Shown here one piece after another: positions 14,180-22,259 of a stretch of 28,761 bases of DNA. Position 1 is the first letter of the stretch, and each line of letters starts with the position of its first letter. The position numbers were made by a program, and so were the translations under genes. The DNA comes from Thermoguttaceae bacterium (GTDB lineage: Bacteria > Planctomycetota > Planctomycetia > Pirellulales > Thermoguttaceae). Below the pieces are notes generated by a model. It saw nothing but the letters and a program-made list of their open reading frames with translations, was not told the DNA's origin and searched no databases. The stretch is from NCBI GenBank assembly GCA_017454585.1, contig JAFTCU010000105.1:1-28761 (forward strand). The letters run 5' to 3'.

Positions 14180-16429
14180 TTACTCTTCCTCTCCTGGTTC
14201 TTCTGTATGATTTTCTGACGAAAGCCCATTTTTCCTCTGGGTTTCCAGAATAAGTTGTTCCAATAAATTAATTTTCTGCTCGCGGTTCAATCTCGCCGAG
14301 TTGAAAACCGAAAGGTCCTGAGGCTTGCGGCTGTTCAGGTGGAAAAGCGCGAAATTCGCCATGATCGGTTCCAGAAGCCCTTTGACCTGTTCCTCGGTTT
14401 TACTTTCGCGATTCCATATATTTTCCGCTTCCATTTGAACCAGCCAGCTTTTCATCGACTGCGACTCGAACGAGGAAAGCACGTGCTCGAACGTGGGCTC
14501 CATTCCCTCGTCGGCCATCTCGCACATCCGAAGGAAAAACTCGCGGGCCGGAACGTACAGGAAACGCTCGGGGGTCGTGTGGCTTCGGACTTCGCTCAAA
14601 AGCCCCGGCCAGACGAGCAGGATCTCCACGATTTCCTTCTCCCAGGCGTTGATCCGCCCGAAAATCTCCCAGTCCACCTCATCGGCGTGTTCCTCGAACG
14701 CTTCCCGCGTCAGAAGGGTCGGTTCCAACGCGAGGTCTTGGGCGTTGGAAACCGGGGATTGGATTGGTGCCGATTCGGATTCTGAAACGTCGGGATCCTC
14801 GTAAAACGTTTCTTCGCCATCCGAATACGCCTCGGATTCATCATAAACCTCGGGGCCATCGGATTTGGTTTCGGTCGAATCGCCTGTCGGCGTCGGAAGG
14901 ATCTGCTCCTGCGTTTCCTCCTCCTGCTCACGCATTTCCTGCCAGCGCTCGCGCATCCGGGCGTCGTGCAGCGCTTTGCCTCGGATCTCTTTCAGGCGGC
15001 GGCGGAGGAAATCCTCCGAGATCGAAAACGAAAACGCCAGCTGCTGGAGCATTTTTTCCTCGCGGAAGGAAAGCGTTCCAAAATCGTTCCCGCCATTCTT
15101 GAGCGTGCCGCTCGCGATCAGCCCCAGAAGTTTGTCCAACGCCTGCTCGGACTGGTGAATGTTCGTGAAATCAAGACCTTTCGTGTAAAGCTGAAAGGCG
15201 TGAGTCAGCGCGTCATTGCTCCGGGTTTGTATTAATTCCTCGAACTTTTCCGCGCCGTAATCCGTAAGGTATTCAGCCGGGTCGTCCTCCTCCGGAAGCG
15301 TGAGGATCCGAACGTCCACCTTTTCCGCGACGAAAAGCTCCAGGACCTGCGCCGCACGCTTCTGGCCCGGCTCGTCACCGTCCAGCACGAGGTAAATCTG
15401 GTCGGCCAGACGACTCAAAATCTGAATGTGATTAATTCCCAGTGCCGTTCCAAGGACCGCGACCGCTTCGGTAAAACCGTACTGATGCGCGATGATCGTG
15501 TCGGTGTAGCCCTCCATCACGAGGACACGCTTTTTGCTGCGGATCGACGGCCGGGCAAGGTCCAGACCGTACAAAAGGCGGTGCTTCGAAAAAAGCGGCG
15601 TTTCGGGCGTATTTAAATACTTCGCCGACTCGTTCGACGTGGGGATCCCGGGGATCACTCGGCCGCCGATGCCGACGCTGCGCCCTTGAGCGTCGTGGAT
15701 CGGGAAAAGGAGCCGCCCGCGAAAACGCTCGTAAAGCGACTTGCGCTCCTCCGAAAAACCGAGGTAACCGGTTGTTCTCAGGTCCTTCAGGAGCGAGGAA
15801 TTCCGGCCTGCGCGCTCTTTGAGCCAGTTCCAGTCGTCCGGCGCGAAACCGATTCTGAATTTCCTGACGTTTTCCGGCGAAATTCCGCGTTCGTTCAGGT
15901 ACACCCGAGCGGGATGCGATTCCGGAAGACTCAAAAAGTACTCGTGGTACTGCGTCTCTGCCCAGTTGGCGGCTTCGTAAAGGGCTTTTTTCCCTGAAAA
16001 TGTGGAATAATCCGGTTCGTTTGAGGGTTCGCCTTCGTTTTGAGGATCAGCGGAATCCGGGGAAATGTCCTTTGAGCCACGCGCGGAAGAGAAATCAGAG
16101 TTGTAAGGCCGAGAGCGATGTTTTTGCGGCTTTTTCGGGAGTTCGATTCCCGCACGGTCCGCGAGCATCTGGAGCGCCTCTGGAAACGAGACGTTCTCGA
16201 TTTTCATCATGAACGAGAAAATGTCTCCACCGTCTGCGCAAACCCAGCAACGAAACGTCTGGCGCTCTGGATCGACCTGGAGACTTGGTTTAGAATCGTC
16301 GTGCCACGGGCACAAACCGACGTAAACTCTGCCTTTTGGCTGAAGCTGAACGTATTCGCCGACCAAATCCACTATATTAATGGCCTGGCGTATGCGCTCT
16401 TTTACGTCCAGTGAAAAACCGTATAGCAA
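14180..16429 (-). CDS. dnaG: DNA primase DnaG
   Basis: A 749-residue primase that makes RNA primers at the replication fork. The N-terminal zinc-binding domain carries Cys40, His43, Cys61 and Cys64. The catalytic TOPRIM domain has MEGYTD and LVLDGDEPG, the acidic metal-binding motifs. Two linkers are unusually long: a charged segment after the zinc domain (roughly 95-145) and a very acidic, Ser/Glu-rich segment in the C-terminal third (roughly 515-595). The last 130 residues match the helical DnaB-interaction region in general character. The TTG at 16429 is chosen because GAGGGGGG lies six bases upstream and because a promoter overlaps the longer open frame that would start at 16492. This makes it the first gene of the dnaG-rpoD unit. 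Confidence 0.93.
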   Translation of the reverse strand: MLYGFSLDVKERIRQAINIVDLVGEYVQLQPKGRVYVGLCPWHDDSKPSLQVDPERQTFRCWVCADGGDIFSFMMKIENVSFPEALQMLADRAGIELPKKPQKHRSRPYNSDFSSARGSKDISPDSADPQNEGEPSNEPDYSTFSGKKALYEAANWAETQYHEYFLSLPESHPARVYLNERGISPENVRKFRIGFAPDDWNWLKERAGRNSSLLKDLRTTGYLGFSEERKSLYERFRGRLLFPIHDAQGRSVGIGGRVIPGIPTSNESAKYLNTPETPLFSKHRLLYGLDLARPSIRSKKRVLVMEGYTDTIIAHQYGFTEAVAVLGTALGINHIQILSRLADQIYLVLDGDEPGQKRAAQVLELFVAEKVDVRILTLPEEDDPAEYLTDYGAEKFEELIQTRSNDALTHAFQLYTKGLDFTNIHQSEQALDKLLGLIASGTLKNGGNDFGTLSFREEKMLQQLAFSFSISEDFLRRRLKEIRGKALHDARMRERWQEMREQEEETQEQILPTPTGDSTETKSDGPEVYDESEAYSDGEETFYEDPDVSESESAPIQSPVSNAQDLALEPTLLTREAFEEHADEVDWEIFGRINAWEKEIVEILLVWPGLLSEVRSHTTPERFLYVPAREFFLRMCEMADEGMEPTFEHVLSSFESQSMKSWLVQMEAENIWNRESKTEEQVKGLLEPIMANFALFHLNSRKPQDLSVFNSARLNREQKINLLEQLILETQRKNGLSSENHTEEPGEEE

Positions 16430-16463
16430 TTCAAGCCCCCCTCGATTTCTATAACAGACGGGT

Positions 16464-16492
16464 AGTATAAACCATTTTAAAAACTTTTGCAA
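16464..16492 (-). promoter_or_regulatory. Promoter of dnaG-rpoD
   Basis: On the minus strand, TTGCAA (16487-16492), 17-base spacer, TATACT (16464-16469). Transcription would begin near 16457, only about 28 bases before the TTG start of dnaG, which decides against the longer reading frame. Confidence 0.65.
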
Positions 16493-16705
16493 GGTCGGAT
16501 TCCGAAAACTTTAACGATTTTTCTGGAATTTTAAAAGATTTCTTGAAAAAATTGATTTTAGAGCAATATTTGGTTTAGGATGGCTAAAATAAGGGGAAAG
16601 GGTAAAGATATTTCAGTCCAAACAAGAGAAAAAGAAAAGGCTTTGCTACTTCGCGTATTTTTCTTAAATTCCTTAAATTGTTCAGCTTGTGAGATGCACA
16701 GGGTC

Positions 16706-16729
16706 AAAATGTTTCACGTGAAACATTTT
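16706..16729. promoter_or_regulatory. parS-like ParB-binding site 1
   Basis: Core TGTTTCACGTGAAACA (16710-16725) differs at one position from the well-known Bacillus parS TGTTCCACGTGAAACA. Symmetry extends four bases further on each side, giving a perfect 24-bp palindrome. It lies 5.5 kb from parB, upstream of dnaG. Confidence 0.88.
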
Positions 16730-16771
16730 AAAGGCCCTGGTTCAGTCCCAAGAATGCTGACCTGAGGAGAT

Positions 16772-16811
16772 GACACTTCCCGCCTGGTTAAAAAACGATG
16801 CCGGAAGTGTC
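16772..16811. repeat. Long inverted repeat after the HEAT-like gene
   Basis: GACACTTCC (16772-16780) and GGAAGTGTC (16803-16811) are perfect complements around a 22-base loop; a GGAG/CTCC extension continues the stem after a small bulge. It sits 17 bases after the stop codon of the minus-strand gene and may end or stabilise its transcript, but no T run follows the stem. Confidence 0.5.
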
Positions 16812-16828
16812 TCCCCACACGGGGTTTC

Positions 16829-18079
16829 CTATTTTTCAGGCCGAATGGACGCGCCTGCGCCGCCAGTCTTGTTTTGGTACCAACGGATCCATTGTGGCTG
16901 ATCGTAATAGAAATTCATACCAGTCAGTTTCTTGAGAGATTCCAGAACCTCGGGATTCTGCATAGGTTTCGAAATGGTGATGGTTTTGCCGCCCACTCCA
17001 AACCCCATTCCTCCGCCGCCGGATGAGGATCGCCCGGCCGTTGCGCTGGTCGAGCCGTTGGAGCTGCCTGTCTGAACCTGGAATTTATGTGTCGTTTCCA
17101 GCGCCTGAATAAGAGCGGGCACTGCCGAGGAATCCTGCAATGCTCCGAGAGCATACGCGGCGTAATTCAACTGCTCGTGAGTTGATCTCTTTGGGGAAAG
17201 ACGGGCGATGTAGTATTCGGTCACTCCGGGACCTTTATGCGGCATCACTTCGTCAAGGGCGGAGAGACGCAGTTCCTCGATTTTCTCGTCCACGGAGATT
17301 TGCAGCAACGCGCTCAAAGCCGCCTGATTCCCGATTCTGCCAAGGCATTTAATCAAAATCTTGCGGACGTGCGGACGTTTCTCAGTCTCATAAACCTGAA
17401 GGATTCCCGGGACTGCGATGGGGTCACGTAAACCCTCCAGCTCGGCAAGCGCGTCCTCTTCATAGCGGGTCCCGATCTTCTTGACCCATTTCCTGATTTC
17501 CTGGGTCATTTTGCTGGTTTTGATTTTCTCGGCCTTTTGCTTCTCCAGCAGTTCCTTCTCCTGCTTCGAGACCCAACGGCCGTTGATCTTGACTTTTCCC
17601 TGTTCCTCCATCTCGTCGTTGGAGGTACGCCACTGCCCGTCGATCATTTTTTTGAAGCCGAGTCCCCGGCGAGCGATCTGATTTTCCGGGTCCAGTTCCA
17701 GAACGCGTTCGTAGTGGGCTTTCTTCTGATTTTGCATTCCGTTTTCGGCACACCACTGGGCGAGTGCGAGATTTCCCTCAACATCGTCTGCGGCCGCAGC
17801 TTTTTTCTTTTCGTATTCTTCCAGAGCGGATTGAGCCGCCATTTTCTCAACGGATTCCACCTCGCTTCGGGCGATCTGGATCTCGATTCCTTCCGCGGTC
17901 CGGAATTTGTAAACCAGGTCCTCGTTAGCAGGAGGGACGAGGAATTGTCCCTGGACCCGACCACCATTTTTCAGGACCAGAACGTCCGCAGCCTGTACGT
18001 TTTGCCGGACTGAGAAAAAGAGGGTGAGGAATACCAGAGTACAGAGCGCCGCCAACGTGTTTTTCAAGTCGTTTTTCAT
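16829..18079 (-). CDS. Secreted TPR/HEAT-repeat protein, function unknown
   Basis: A 416-residue protein starting with a signal peptide or membrane anchor (NTLAALCTLVFLTLFFSV, then QAAD). Residues about 30-85 resemble a small beta domain (VLVLKNGGRVQGQFL and YKFRTAEGIEIQIARSEVESV) of the kind found before TPRs in planctomycete secreted proteins. One or two TPR-like helices follow (LALAQWCAENGMQNQKKAHYERVLELDPEN spans them). Then comes a charged coiled segment and HEAT-like repeats at about 200-330 (DPIAVPGILQVYE, AALSALLQI, SAVPALIQALE). A Gly/Ser-rich linker lies near 345-370. The ATG at 18079 has AGGTGA upstream; a GTG at 18088 overlapping the ispD stop is an alternative start. It probably shares the ispD promoter. 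A scaffolding role is a guess. Confidence 0.75.
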   Translation of the reverse strand: MKNDLKNTLAALCTLVFLTLFFSVRQNVQAADVLVLKNGGRVQGQFLVPPANEDLVYKFRTAEGIEIQIARSEVESVEKMAAQSALEEYEKKKAAAADDVEGNLALAQWCAENGMQNQKKAHYERVLELDPENQIARRGLGFKKMIDGQWRTSNDEMEEQGKVKINGRWVSKQEKELLEKQKAEKIKTSKMTQEIRKWVKKIGTRYEEDALAELEGLRDPIAVPGILQVYETEKRPHVRKILIKCLGRIGNQAALSALLQISVDEKIEELRLSALDEVMPHKGPGVTEYYIARLSPKRSTHEQLNYAAYALGALQDSSAVPALIQALETTHKFQVQTGSSNGSTSATAGRSSSGGGGMGFGVGGKTITISKPMQNPEVLESLKKLTGMNFYYDQPQWIRWYQNKTGGAGASIRPEK

Positions 18080-18084
18080 AGGAA

Positions 18085-18924
18085 TCACCTGAAAAGGTCC
18101 TCGTCTGCAAAAGGGTGAAAAACGTTTTTCTTCGGGCCAGGCAGAATCTTCAGAATAGCCTCAGCGAGCTGAAGGTCCGACCGGGTCGTGATTTTGATGT
18201 TTAGCGCCGATGCCTCGACAACGTACACCGCATGGCCGGCCTGTTCGAAAAGCATCGAGTCGTCTGTCGTCAGTGCCGATTTCCCACGGGGACGGCGGGC
18301 GTAAACTTCCTCGAACCAGTCCCGGCGAAAAACCTGTGGGGTCTGGGCACGCCAGATGTTGGAACGGTCCACGGACTCGGTAATTACACCGTCGCCCACG
18401 GCTTGCGGCTCGGGATCGTCGGGAATCAGTGAGTCGAGAGAGAGTTCCCTGGGTTTTCCGTGTTTCCCACGGCCAGAGTTTTGGTTTGGGACGACCCGTT
18501 TAAGTGAGTCAGAAACCGGGACCGCCAGCATGGCCGCGCCGGTTTGGAGGGCCGTCCGGAACACGTCATCGATCCAGCTGTTCATCAGGCAGGGTCTTGC
18601 CGCGTCATGGACGCATACGTAATCGCACTCGGGGCGGATGATCGCGATGGCGTTTTCGATCGAGTCTGCGCGTTCGGCCCCGCCTTTGACCACGTCCACG
18701 TCGTTGATGGAGATTTCGGCATTATACTTGATCAGAACATCTTCATAATCCTCGGGGGAAACGACCAGAATGACCTGAGCGACGTCCTTGCGGTTCAGGA
18801 AATACTGGGCGGTATGAAGCCAGACCGCCCGATTATTTAGCGGGGCAAAAGGCTTTTTGTAGTTCAGATCACCAAACCGGCTGCTCTTTCCGGCAGCGGG
18901 TAAAATCACACAAAAATCAGGCAT
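18085..18924 (-). CDS. ispD: 2-C-methyl-D-erythritol 4-phosphate cytidylyltransferase
   Basis: A 279-residue enzyme of the MEP isoprenoid pathway that joins CTP and methylerythritol phosphate. The CTP-binding loop LPAAGKSSRFG is at residues 8-18, followed by KKPF, and VHDAARPCL near 104-112 is the family signature. SDSLKRV and WRAQTPQVFRRDW align with the substrate-binding parts, and TTDDSMLFEQAGHAV and GSALNIKIT-like ALNIKITT close the domain. The segment between SLKRV and ESVDRSNIWRAQTPQ is about 30 residues longer than in Escherichia coli and rich in charged and polar residues; it is probably a surface loop near the dimer arm. GGAGG supports the ATG. The HEAT-like gene overlaps or abuts its stop codon, so both form one unit. 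Confidence 0.9.
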   Translation of the reverse strand: MPDFCVILPAAGKSSRFGDLNYKKPFAPLNNRAVWLHTAQYFLNRKDVAQVILVVSPEDYEDVLIKYNAEISINDVDVVKGGAERADSIENAIAIIRPECDYVCVHDAARPCLMNSWIDDVFRTALQTGAAMLAVPVSDSLKRVVPNQNSGRGKHGKPRELSLDSLIPDDPEPQAVGDGVITESVDRSNIWRAQTPQVFRRDWFEEVYARRPRGKSALTTDDSMLFEQAGHAVYVVEASALNIKITTRSDLQLAEAILKILPGPKKNVFHPFADEDLFR

Positions 18925-18963
18925 GGAATCCTCCAGAACGGGTAAATTGGAAAAGTCTCTAAT

Positions 18964-18992
18964 ATTTTATAAAAATTTAGGGAAATTTTCAA
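18964..18992 (-). promoter_or_regulatory. Candidate promoter for ispD
   Basis: On the minus strand, TTGAAA (18987-18992), 17-base spacer, TAAAAT (18964-18969), about 40 bases before the ispD start codon. Confidence 0.55.
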
Positions 18993-19100
18993 GGTGGGGC
19001 CCTTTTCTTTTTTCGTCCTTTTCGTTAAAATACAAAAAAGAGTTTTGAACCCCGATTTCATCCATTAAATCCATTATATTTAAACACCAGGGAGAAAAAT

Positions 19101-19985
19101 ATGGCTTCTGAAGTCAACGAATCCATTCTGATCAAAGTCGCGCACAGCCCGGACCCGGACGATGCTTTTATGTTCTATGCGCTGGCGAAAAACTGCCTCG
19201 AGACGGGTAAGTACCGGTTTACTCACAAGCTGGTGGATATTGAAACTCTGAATCAGATGGCTCACACCGGTTTCTACGAACTGACAGCCTTGAGTCTTCA
19301 CGCTTATGCGTATTTGAACGATATTTATATGCTTTGTCCGTGTGGGGCGAGTATGGGGGATAATTACGGCCCGATGATCGTCGCGAAGGAAAACTTCACG
19401 AAAGCGGAGCTTCGCCAGAAAACGATTGCGGTTCCTGGTACGATGACGACCGCGTTCCTGGCCGCCGGAATGTTCATGGAAGGCCCGTTTAATTATGTAA
19501 TTTGTCCATTTGACCGGATTTTGGATTACGTCGAGGCGGGAAAAGTCCTTGAGGGCGAAAACGCAGGACAGGAAGTTGCGGCAGGTCTGATCATTCACGA
19601 GGGTCAGCTCACGTATATGAACCAGGGGCTGAAACTCATCGTCGATACGGGAGTCTGGTGGATGGAGCAGACCGGTTTTCCGCTTCCTCTTGGGGCGAAT
19701 GGCATCCGGCGAGACCTTGGCCCGGAAAATATTCACGAGGTGAACCGTCTTCTGAAAGCCAGTATTCAATACGGTCTTGACCACCGAAAAGAAGCCGTGG
19801 AGTACGCTTTGAATTTCGGGCGCGGCCTGGATTTGCAACTCGCGGACCGGTTCATCGGGATGTACGTGAACGACTGGACGCTCGATTTTGGCCCGAGAGG
19901 TCGGGAATCTGTCCGGCTTCTGCTGAAACGCGGCTACGAGGCGGGGCTGATTCCGAAACTCGTCGAGCCGGAATTCGTGGAATAA
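19101..19985 (+). CDS. mqnD: MqnA/MqnD-family menaquinone biosynthesis protein (probable 1,4-dihydroxy-6-naphthoate synthase)
   Basis: A 294-residue protein of the MqnA/MqnD family, which has a periplasmic-binding-protein fold but is a cytoplasmic enzyme of the futalosine route to menaquinone. The opening VAHSPDPDDAFMFYALAK matches the MqnD signature SPCPNDTFIFYAL more closely than MqnA. ELTALSLHAYAYL and ASMGDNYGPMIVAK fit the ligand-binding strands, and TIAVPGTMTTAFLAAGM the second lobe hinge. GLIIHEGQLTY and GVWWMEQTGFPLPLGANGIRRDL are typical of MqnD. MqnD cleaves cyclic dehypoxanthinyl futalosine to dihydroxynaphthoate. GGGAG lies eight bases before the ATG. No other mqn gene is in the window, so the pathway is inferred. 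Some members of this family in planctomycetes diverge in their first motif, as here, so a different small-molecule ligand is possible. Confidence 0.75.
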   Translation: MASEVNESILIKVAHSPDPDDAFMFYALAKNCLETGKYRFTHKLVDIETLNQMAHTGFYELTALSLHAYAYLNDIYMLCPCGASMGDNYGPMIVAKENFTKAELRQKTIAVPGTMTTAFLAAGMFMEGPFNYVICPFDRILDYVEAGKVLEGENAGQEVAAGLIIHEGQLTYMNQGLKLIVDTGVWWMEQTGFPLPLGANGIRRDLGPENIHEVNRLLKASIQYGLDHRKEAVEYALNFGRGLDLQLADRFIGMYVNDWTLDFGPRGRESVRLLLKRGYEAGLIPKLVEPEFVE

Positions 19986-19998
19986 GCCTCAGATTTTC

Positions 19999-20016
19999 AT
20001 GTTTCACGTGAAACAT
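19999..20016. promoter_or_regulatory. parS-like ParB-binding site 2
   Basis: TGTTTCACGTGAAACA (20000-20015), with symmetry extended to 18 bp, 14 bases after the mqnD-like stop codon. Identical core to site 1. Confidence 0.88.
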
Positions 20017-20022
20017 ACCCCA

Positions 20023-20050
20023 TTGACAAAAAACAAAATTCTGCGAAAAT
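20023..20050 (+). promoter_or_regulatory. Candidate promoter for the DUF1015 gene, next to a parS site
   Basis: Perfect -35 TTGACA (20023-20028), 16-base spacer, weak -10 GAAAAT (20045-20050). Only seven bases separate the -35 box from parS site 2, so ParB spreading could affect it. Confidence 0.35.
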
Positions 20051-20122
20051 AGTTACAGCGTTTCAAATTCCCTTTTCCTTTTTACTCGTTTATCGAAATC
20101 AGGCATTTCGGAGGAGTTCATT

Positions 20123-21436
20123 ATGCCAAACATTCAGCCAATCAATGGAATTCGTTATAATCTCGGCCAGGTCGGTGCGCTTTCCGATGTCATCGCTCCG
20201 CCGTACGACGTAATCAGCCCGGAATTTCAGGACGAACTGTACGCCAAACATCCGAATAATTGTGTTCGCCTGATTCTCAACAAAACGAAACCGACAGACG
20301 ATGAGACGGACAATCGATACACTCGCGCCCGGAAAATCATGAAAAAATGGCTCGACGAGGGCGTTCTTTTCACCGAAGCTGACCCGGCCATTTATGTTTA
20401 CTACCAGATTTTCGAATACGCCGGGAAAACCTACACGCGCAAAGGGTTCATGGCCGGTCTGGAAGTTCAGCCGTTCGGCCAGGGGTGTGTATTCCCGCAC
20501 GAATTGACTCACGCCGCGGCAAAAGCTGACCGCCTGATGCTTACGACCACGACGAAAGCGCAACTCAGCCAGATTTTTGGTCTGTACCCGGATGCGGAAA
20601 ACTCGGTTCTGAGCATTTTGGAAACCGCGATCGAGGGGAAAACGCCGCTCGAAGCCGTGGATCATTTGGGCGTTATCCATCGAATGTGGGTGGTGACGAA
20701 CCCGCAGGTCATTGCGGAGGTTCAGGCCGCCATTGGCAAAAAGCCGGTTTTCATTGCGGACGGTCATCATCGTTACGAAACTGCGTGCAATTATCTCGCC
20801 CAGCTCAAGCAGCAGGGGATCCCGGCCACGCACCCGGCGCATTACGTCCTTACGATGTTTGTCGCGATGGAAGATGATGGACTGGCGGTCCTTCCTACTC
20901 ACCGTCTGTTCCCGGGAATTCCGGAAATGACGTCGGATGAACTGGCCGCCAAACTGGGCGACTGCTTTACCTGTACCAAAGCTGGGACAGGTCCTGAGAC
21001 GGCTACGGACGTTTGGGAAGAGATCGAATCGATGGGAAGCCAGGATAATATTGCTTTCTACACGACGAAGGACGATACTTGGACGATTGCCTCGCTGACA
21101 GAAGCGGGCCGTGAAAAAATGGCTGAGGATGGAGTCGCCGCGGACCACTCGGAAGATTGGCGTAATCTGGGAGTCAGTATTCTTCACAAACTGGTGATGG
21201 ATACGCTGCTCGATCAGCCAAACGCTCCAAAACCGACTTATGTGCACCTCGTTTCCGAAGTCGTTGATGATTTGAAAGCGGATCCGGGCAAATATCCGCT
21301 TGCGGCTCTCGTGATGCCGGCGACGGTGGAAAATATTAAAACGCTGTGTCTGGAAGGAGAACGTATGCCGCAGAAGAGCACGTACTTCTACCCGAAGCTC
21401 CTTTCCGGTCTGGTTTTCCGATCGGTCGAGGGGTAA
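20123..21436 (+). CDS. DUF1015 family protein
   Basis: A 437-residue cytoplasmic protein of the DUF1015 family. Recognisable features are the opening IQPINGIRYN, the segment VIAPPYDVISPE near residues 23-34, NCVRLILNK, the region YVYYQIFEYAGKTYTRKGF, FPHELTHAAAKADRL, and the signature FIADGHHRYETA near 211-222. The family is widespread in bacteria and archaea and often near serine-biosynthesis genes, but its biochemical function is not settled to my knowledge. The His pair in DGHHRYE is the best candidate for an active or metal site. A GGAGG site lies upstream of the ATG. It sits between two parS sites in the same orientation as parA and parB, with no sign that it belongs to segregation. Confidence 0.85.
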   Translation: MPNIQPINGIRYNLGQVGALSDVIAPPYDVISPEFQDELYAKHPNNCVRLILNKTKPTDDETDNRYTRARKIMKKWLDEGVLFTEADPAIYVYYQIFEYAGKTYTRKGFMAGLEVQPFGQGCVFPHELTHAAAKADRLMLTTTTKAQLSQIFGLYPDAENSVLSILETAIEGKTPLEAVDHLGVIHRMWVVTNPQVIAEVQAAIGKKPVFIADGHHRYETACNYLAQLKQQGIPATHPAHYVLTMFVAMEDDGLAVLPTHRLFPGIPEMTSDELAAKLGDCFTCTKAGTGPETATDVWEEIESMGSQDNIAFYTTKDDTWTIASLTEAGREKMAEDGVAADHSEDWRNLGVSILHKLVMDTLLDQPNAPKPTYVHLVSEVVDDLKADPGKYPLAALVMPATVENIKTLCLEGERMPQKSTYFYPKLLSGLVFRSVEG

Positions 21437-21443
21437 AAAATCG

Positions 21444-21459
21444 CGTTTCACGTGAAACA
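21444..21459. promoter_or_regulatory. parS-like ParB-binding site 3
   Basis: CGTTTCACGTGAAACA, with a perfect 14-bp palindrome at 21445-21458; only the first outer base differs from sites 1 and 2. It lies in the 85-base gap just before parA. Confidence 0.85.
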
Positions 21460-21521
21460 TTTTTGTTTCTGGGCCGTTGATAAGTTAAAAGCACTCAAAT
21501 CGCTTCCAAAAAGGGCGTAAC

Positions 21522-22259
21522 ATGGGCCAGATTATTTGTGTCATGAACCAGAAAGGCGGAGTTGGCAAAACGACCACCGCCATTAATCTGGGTGCGTGTT
21601 TCGCTCGGGCGGGTTTCAAAACGCTCATCGCAGATCTGGATCCCCAGTGCAACGCGACGAGCGGCCTGAACAGAAAGCCCACGGATCATCATCCTCTGGC
21701 TACAGGCGCACCGTGGGCGGAATCCGTCGTTGCGACGGACTGGCCGAAACTTTTTATTCTTCCCGGAAGTAAGAGTTATGGCGACGCCAAGGTTCTGGCT
21801 AAAGGAAAGAACGAGCAGACGGAGCGTTTGCGCGAGATGCTTCAGACGGGGTTTCGGTCTTACGATTATGTTCTGATTGACTCCCCGCCGGCGATTTCGC
21901 CTCTGACGAAAACGGCTTTGGATTGTTCCACCGAGATTCTGATACCGATCGAGTGTGAATTTTTCGCGATGGAGGGCGTTTCGAAAATGACCTCGCTCAT
22001 CGAGAAAGATCGGTGGCAATCCACCGGGATTTTGTTCACGATGGTCAAATCGACACTTGAATTGACTCGTGAGGTACAGGCTGAAGTGAGGGATTACTTT
22101 GGCGAAGTGGTTTTCCAGACAGAGATCCCCTGGGATGTGGCGATCCCGGAGGCTTCGAGCTACGGAAAGCCTGTAATTGAGTATGCTCCGCGGTCACGCG
22201 GCGCGAGAGCTTACATTGAATTGTGCATGGAGGTCTTTGAAAATGAGCAGGAAGAGTAA
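21522..22259 (+). CDS. parA: Chromosome-partitioning ATPase ParA (Soj family)
   Basis: A 245-residue ParA-type ATPase. The deviant Walker A motif NQKGGVGKTTTA is at residues 9-20 with both lysines, motif A' LIADLDPQCNATSGL is at 35-49, and Walker B is VLIDSPPAIS. The ATP-bound dimer binds DNA nonspecifically and is stimulated by ParB; the pair moves the origin region to daughter cells. The length fits the small chromosomal Soj type without an N-terminal DNA-binding domain, so it should not autorepress through a helix-turn-helix. The start is preceded by AAGGGCG. Its 3' end overlaps parB by 17 bases, and a parS site lies immediately upstream. Confidence 0.93.
   Translation: MGQIICVMNQKGGVGKTTTAINLGACFARAGFKTLIADLDPQCNATSGLNRKPTDHHPLATGAPWAESVVATDWPKLFILPGSKSYGDAKVLAKGKNEQTERLREMLQTGFRSYDYVLIDSPPAISPLTKTALDCSTEILIPIECEFFAMEGVSKMTSLIEKDRWQSTGILFTMVKSTLELTREVQAEVRDYFGEVVFQTEIPWDVAIPEASSYGKPVIEYAPRSRGARAYIELCMEVFENEQEE

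Larger units (their letters stand above)
16493..16828. other. Intergenic region of about 335 bases with a parS site
   Basis: Between dnaG and the HEAT-like gene (both -). An AT-rich part (16493-16700) holds no convincing gene. The parS-like palindrome is at 16706-16729 and an inverted repeat at 16772-16811. A 61-codon open frame on the plus strand runs through the palindrome and is judged spurious. Confidence 0.6.

Noticed and set aside
16430..16492. Longer N-terminus for DnaG beginning at 16492
   Set aside because: The -35 and -10 boxes of a good promoter lie inside this extension, and the TTG at 16429 has a strong purine-rich ribosome site.
16580..16765. A 61-codon frame over parS site 1
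   Set aside because: The palindrome explains the sequence. There is no ribosome site, and similar short frames arise at other parS copies (FHVK from TTTCACGTGAAA).
19080..19838. A 252-codon minus-strand frame opposite the mqnD-like gene
   Set aside because: The plus strand has a clear MqnD family match and ribosome site. The antisense product has no recognisable feature.
20099..21460. A 453-codon open frame antisense to the DUF1015 gene
   Set aside because: The opposite strand encodes a recognisable DUF1015 protein over almost the same span with a good start. The antisense translation is rich in Arg, Phe and His, as is typical of shadow frames, and shows no domain.
22177..22242. Earlier ParB start adding 22 residues
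   Set aside because: The added residues overlap parA and bear no resemblance to ParB; the ATG at 22243 has a GGAGG site and the conserved N-terminal motif.
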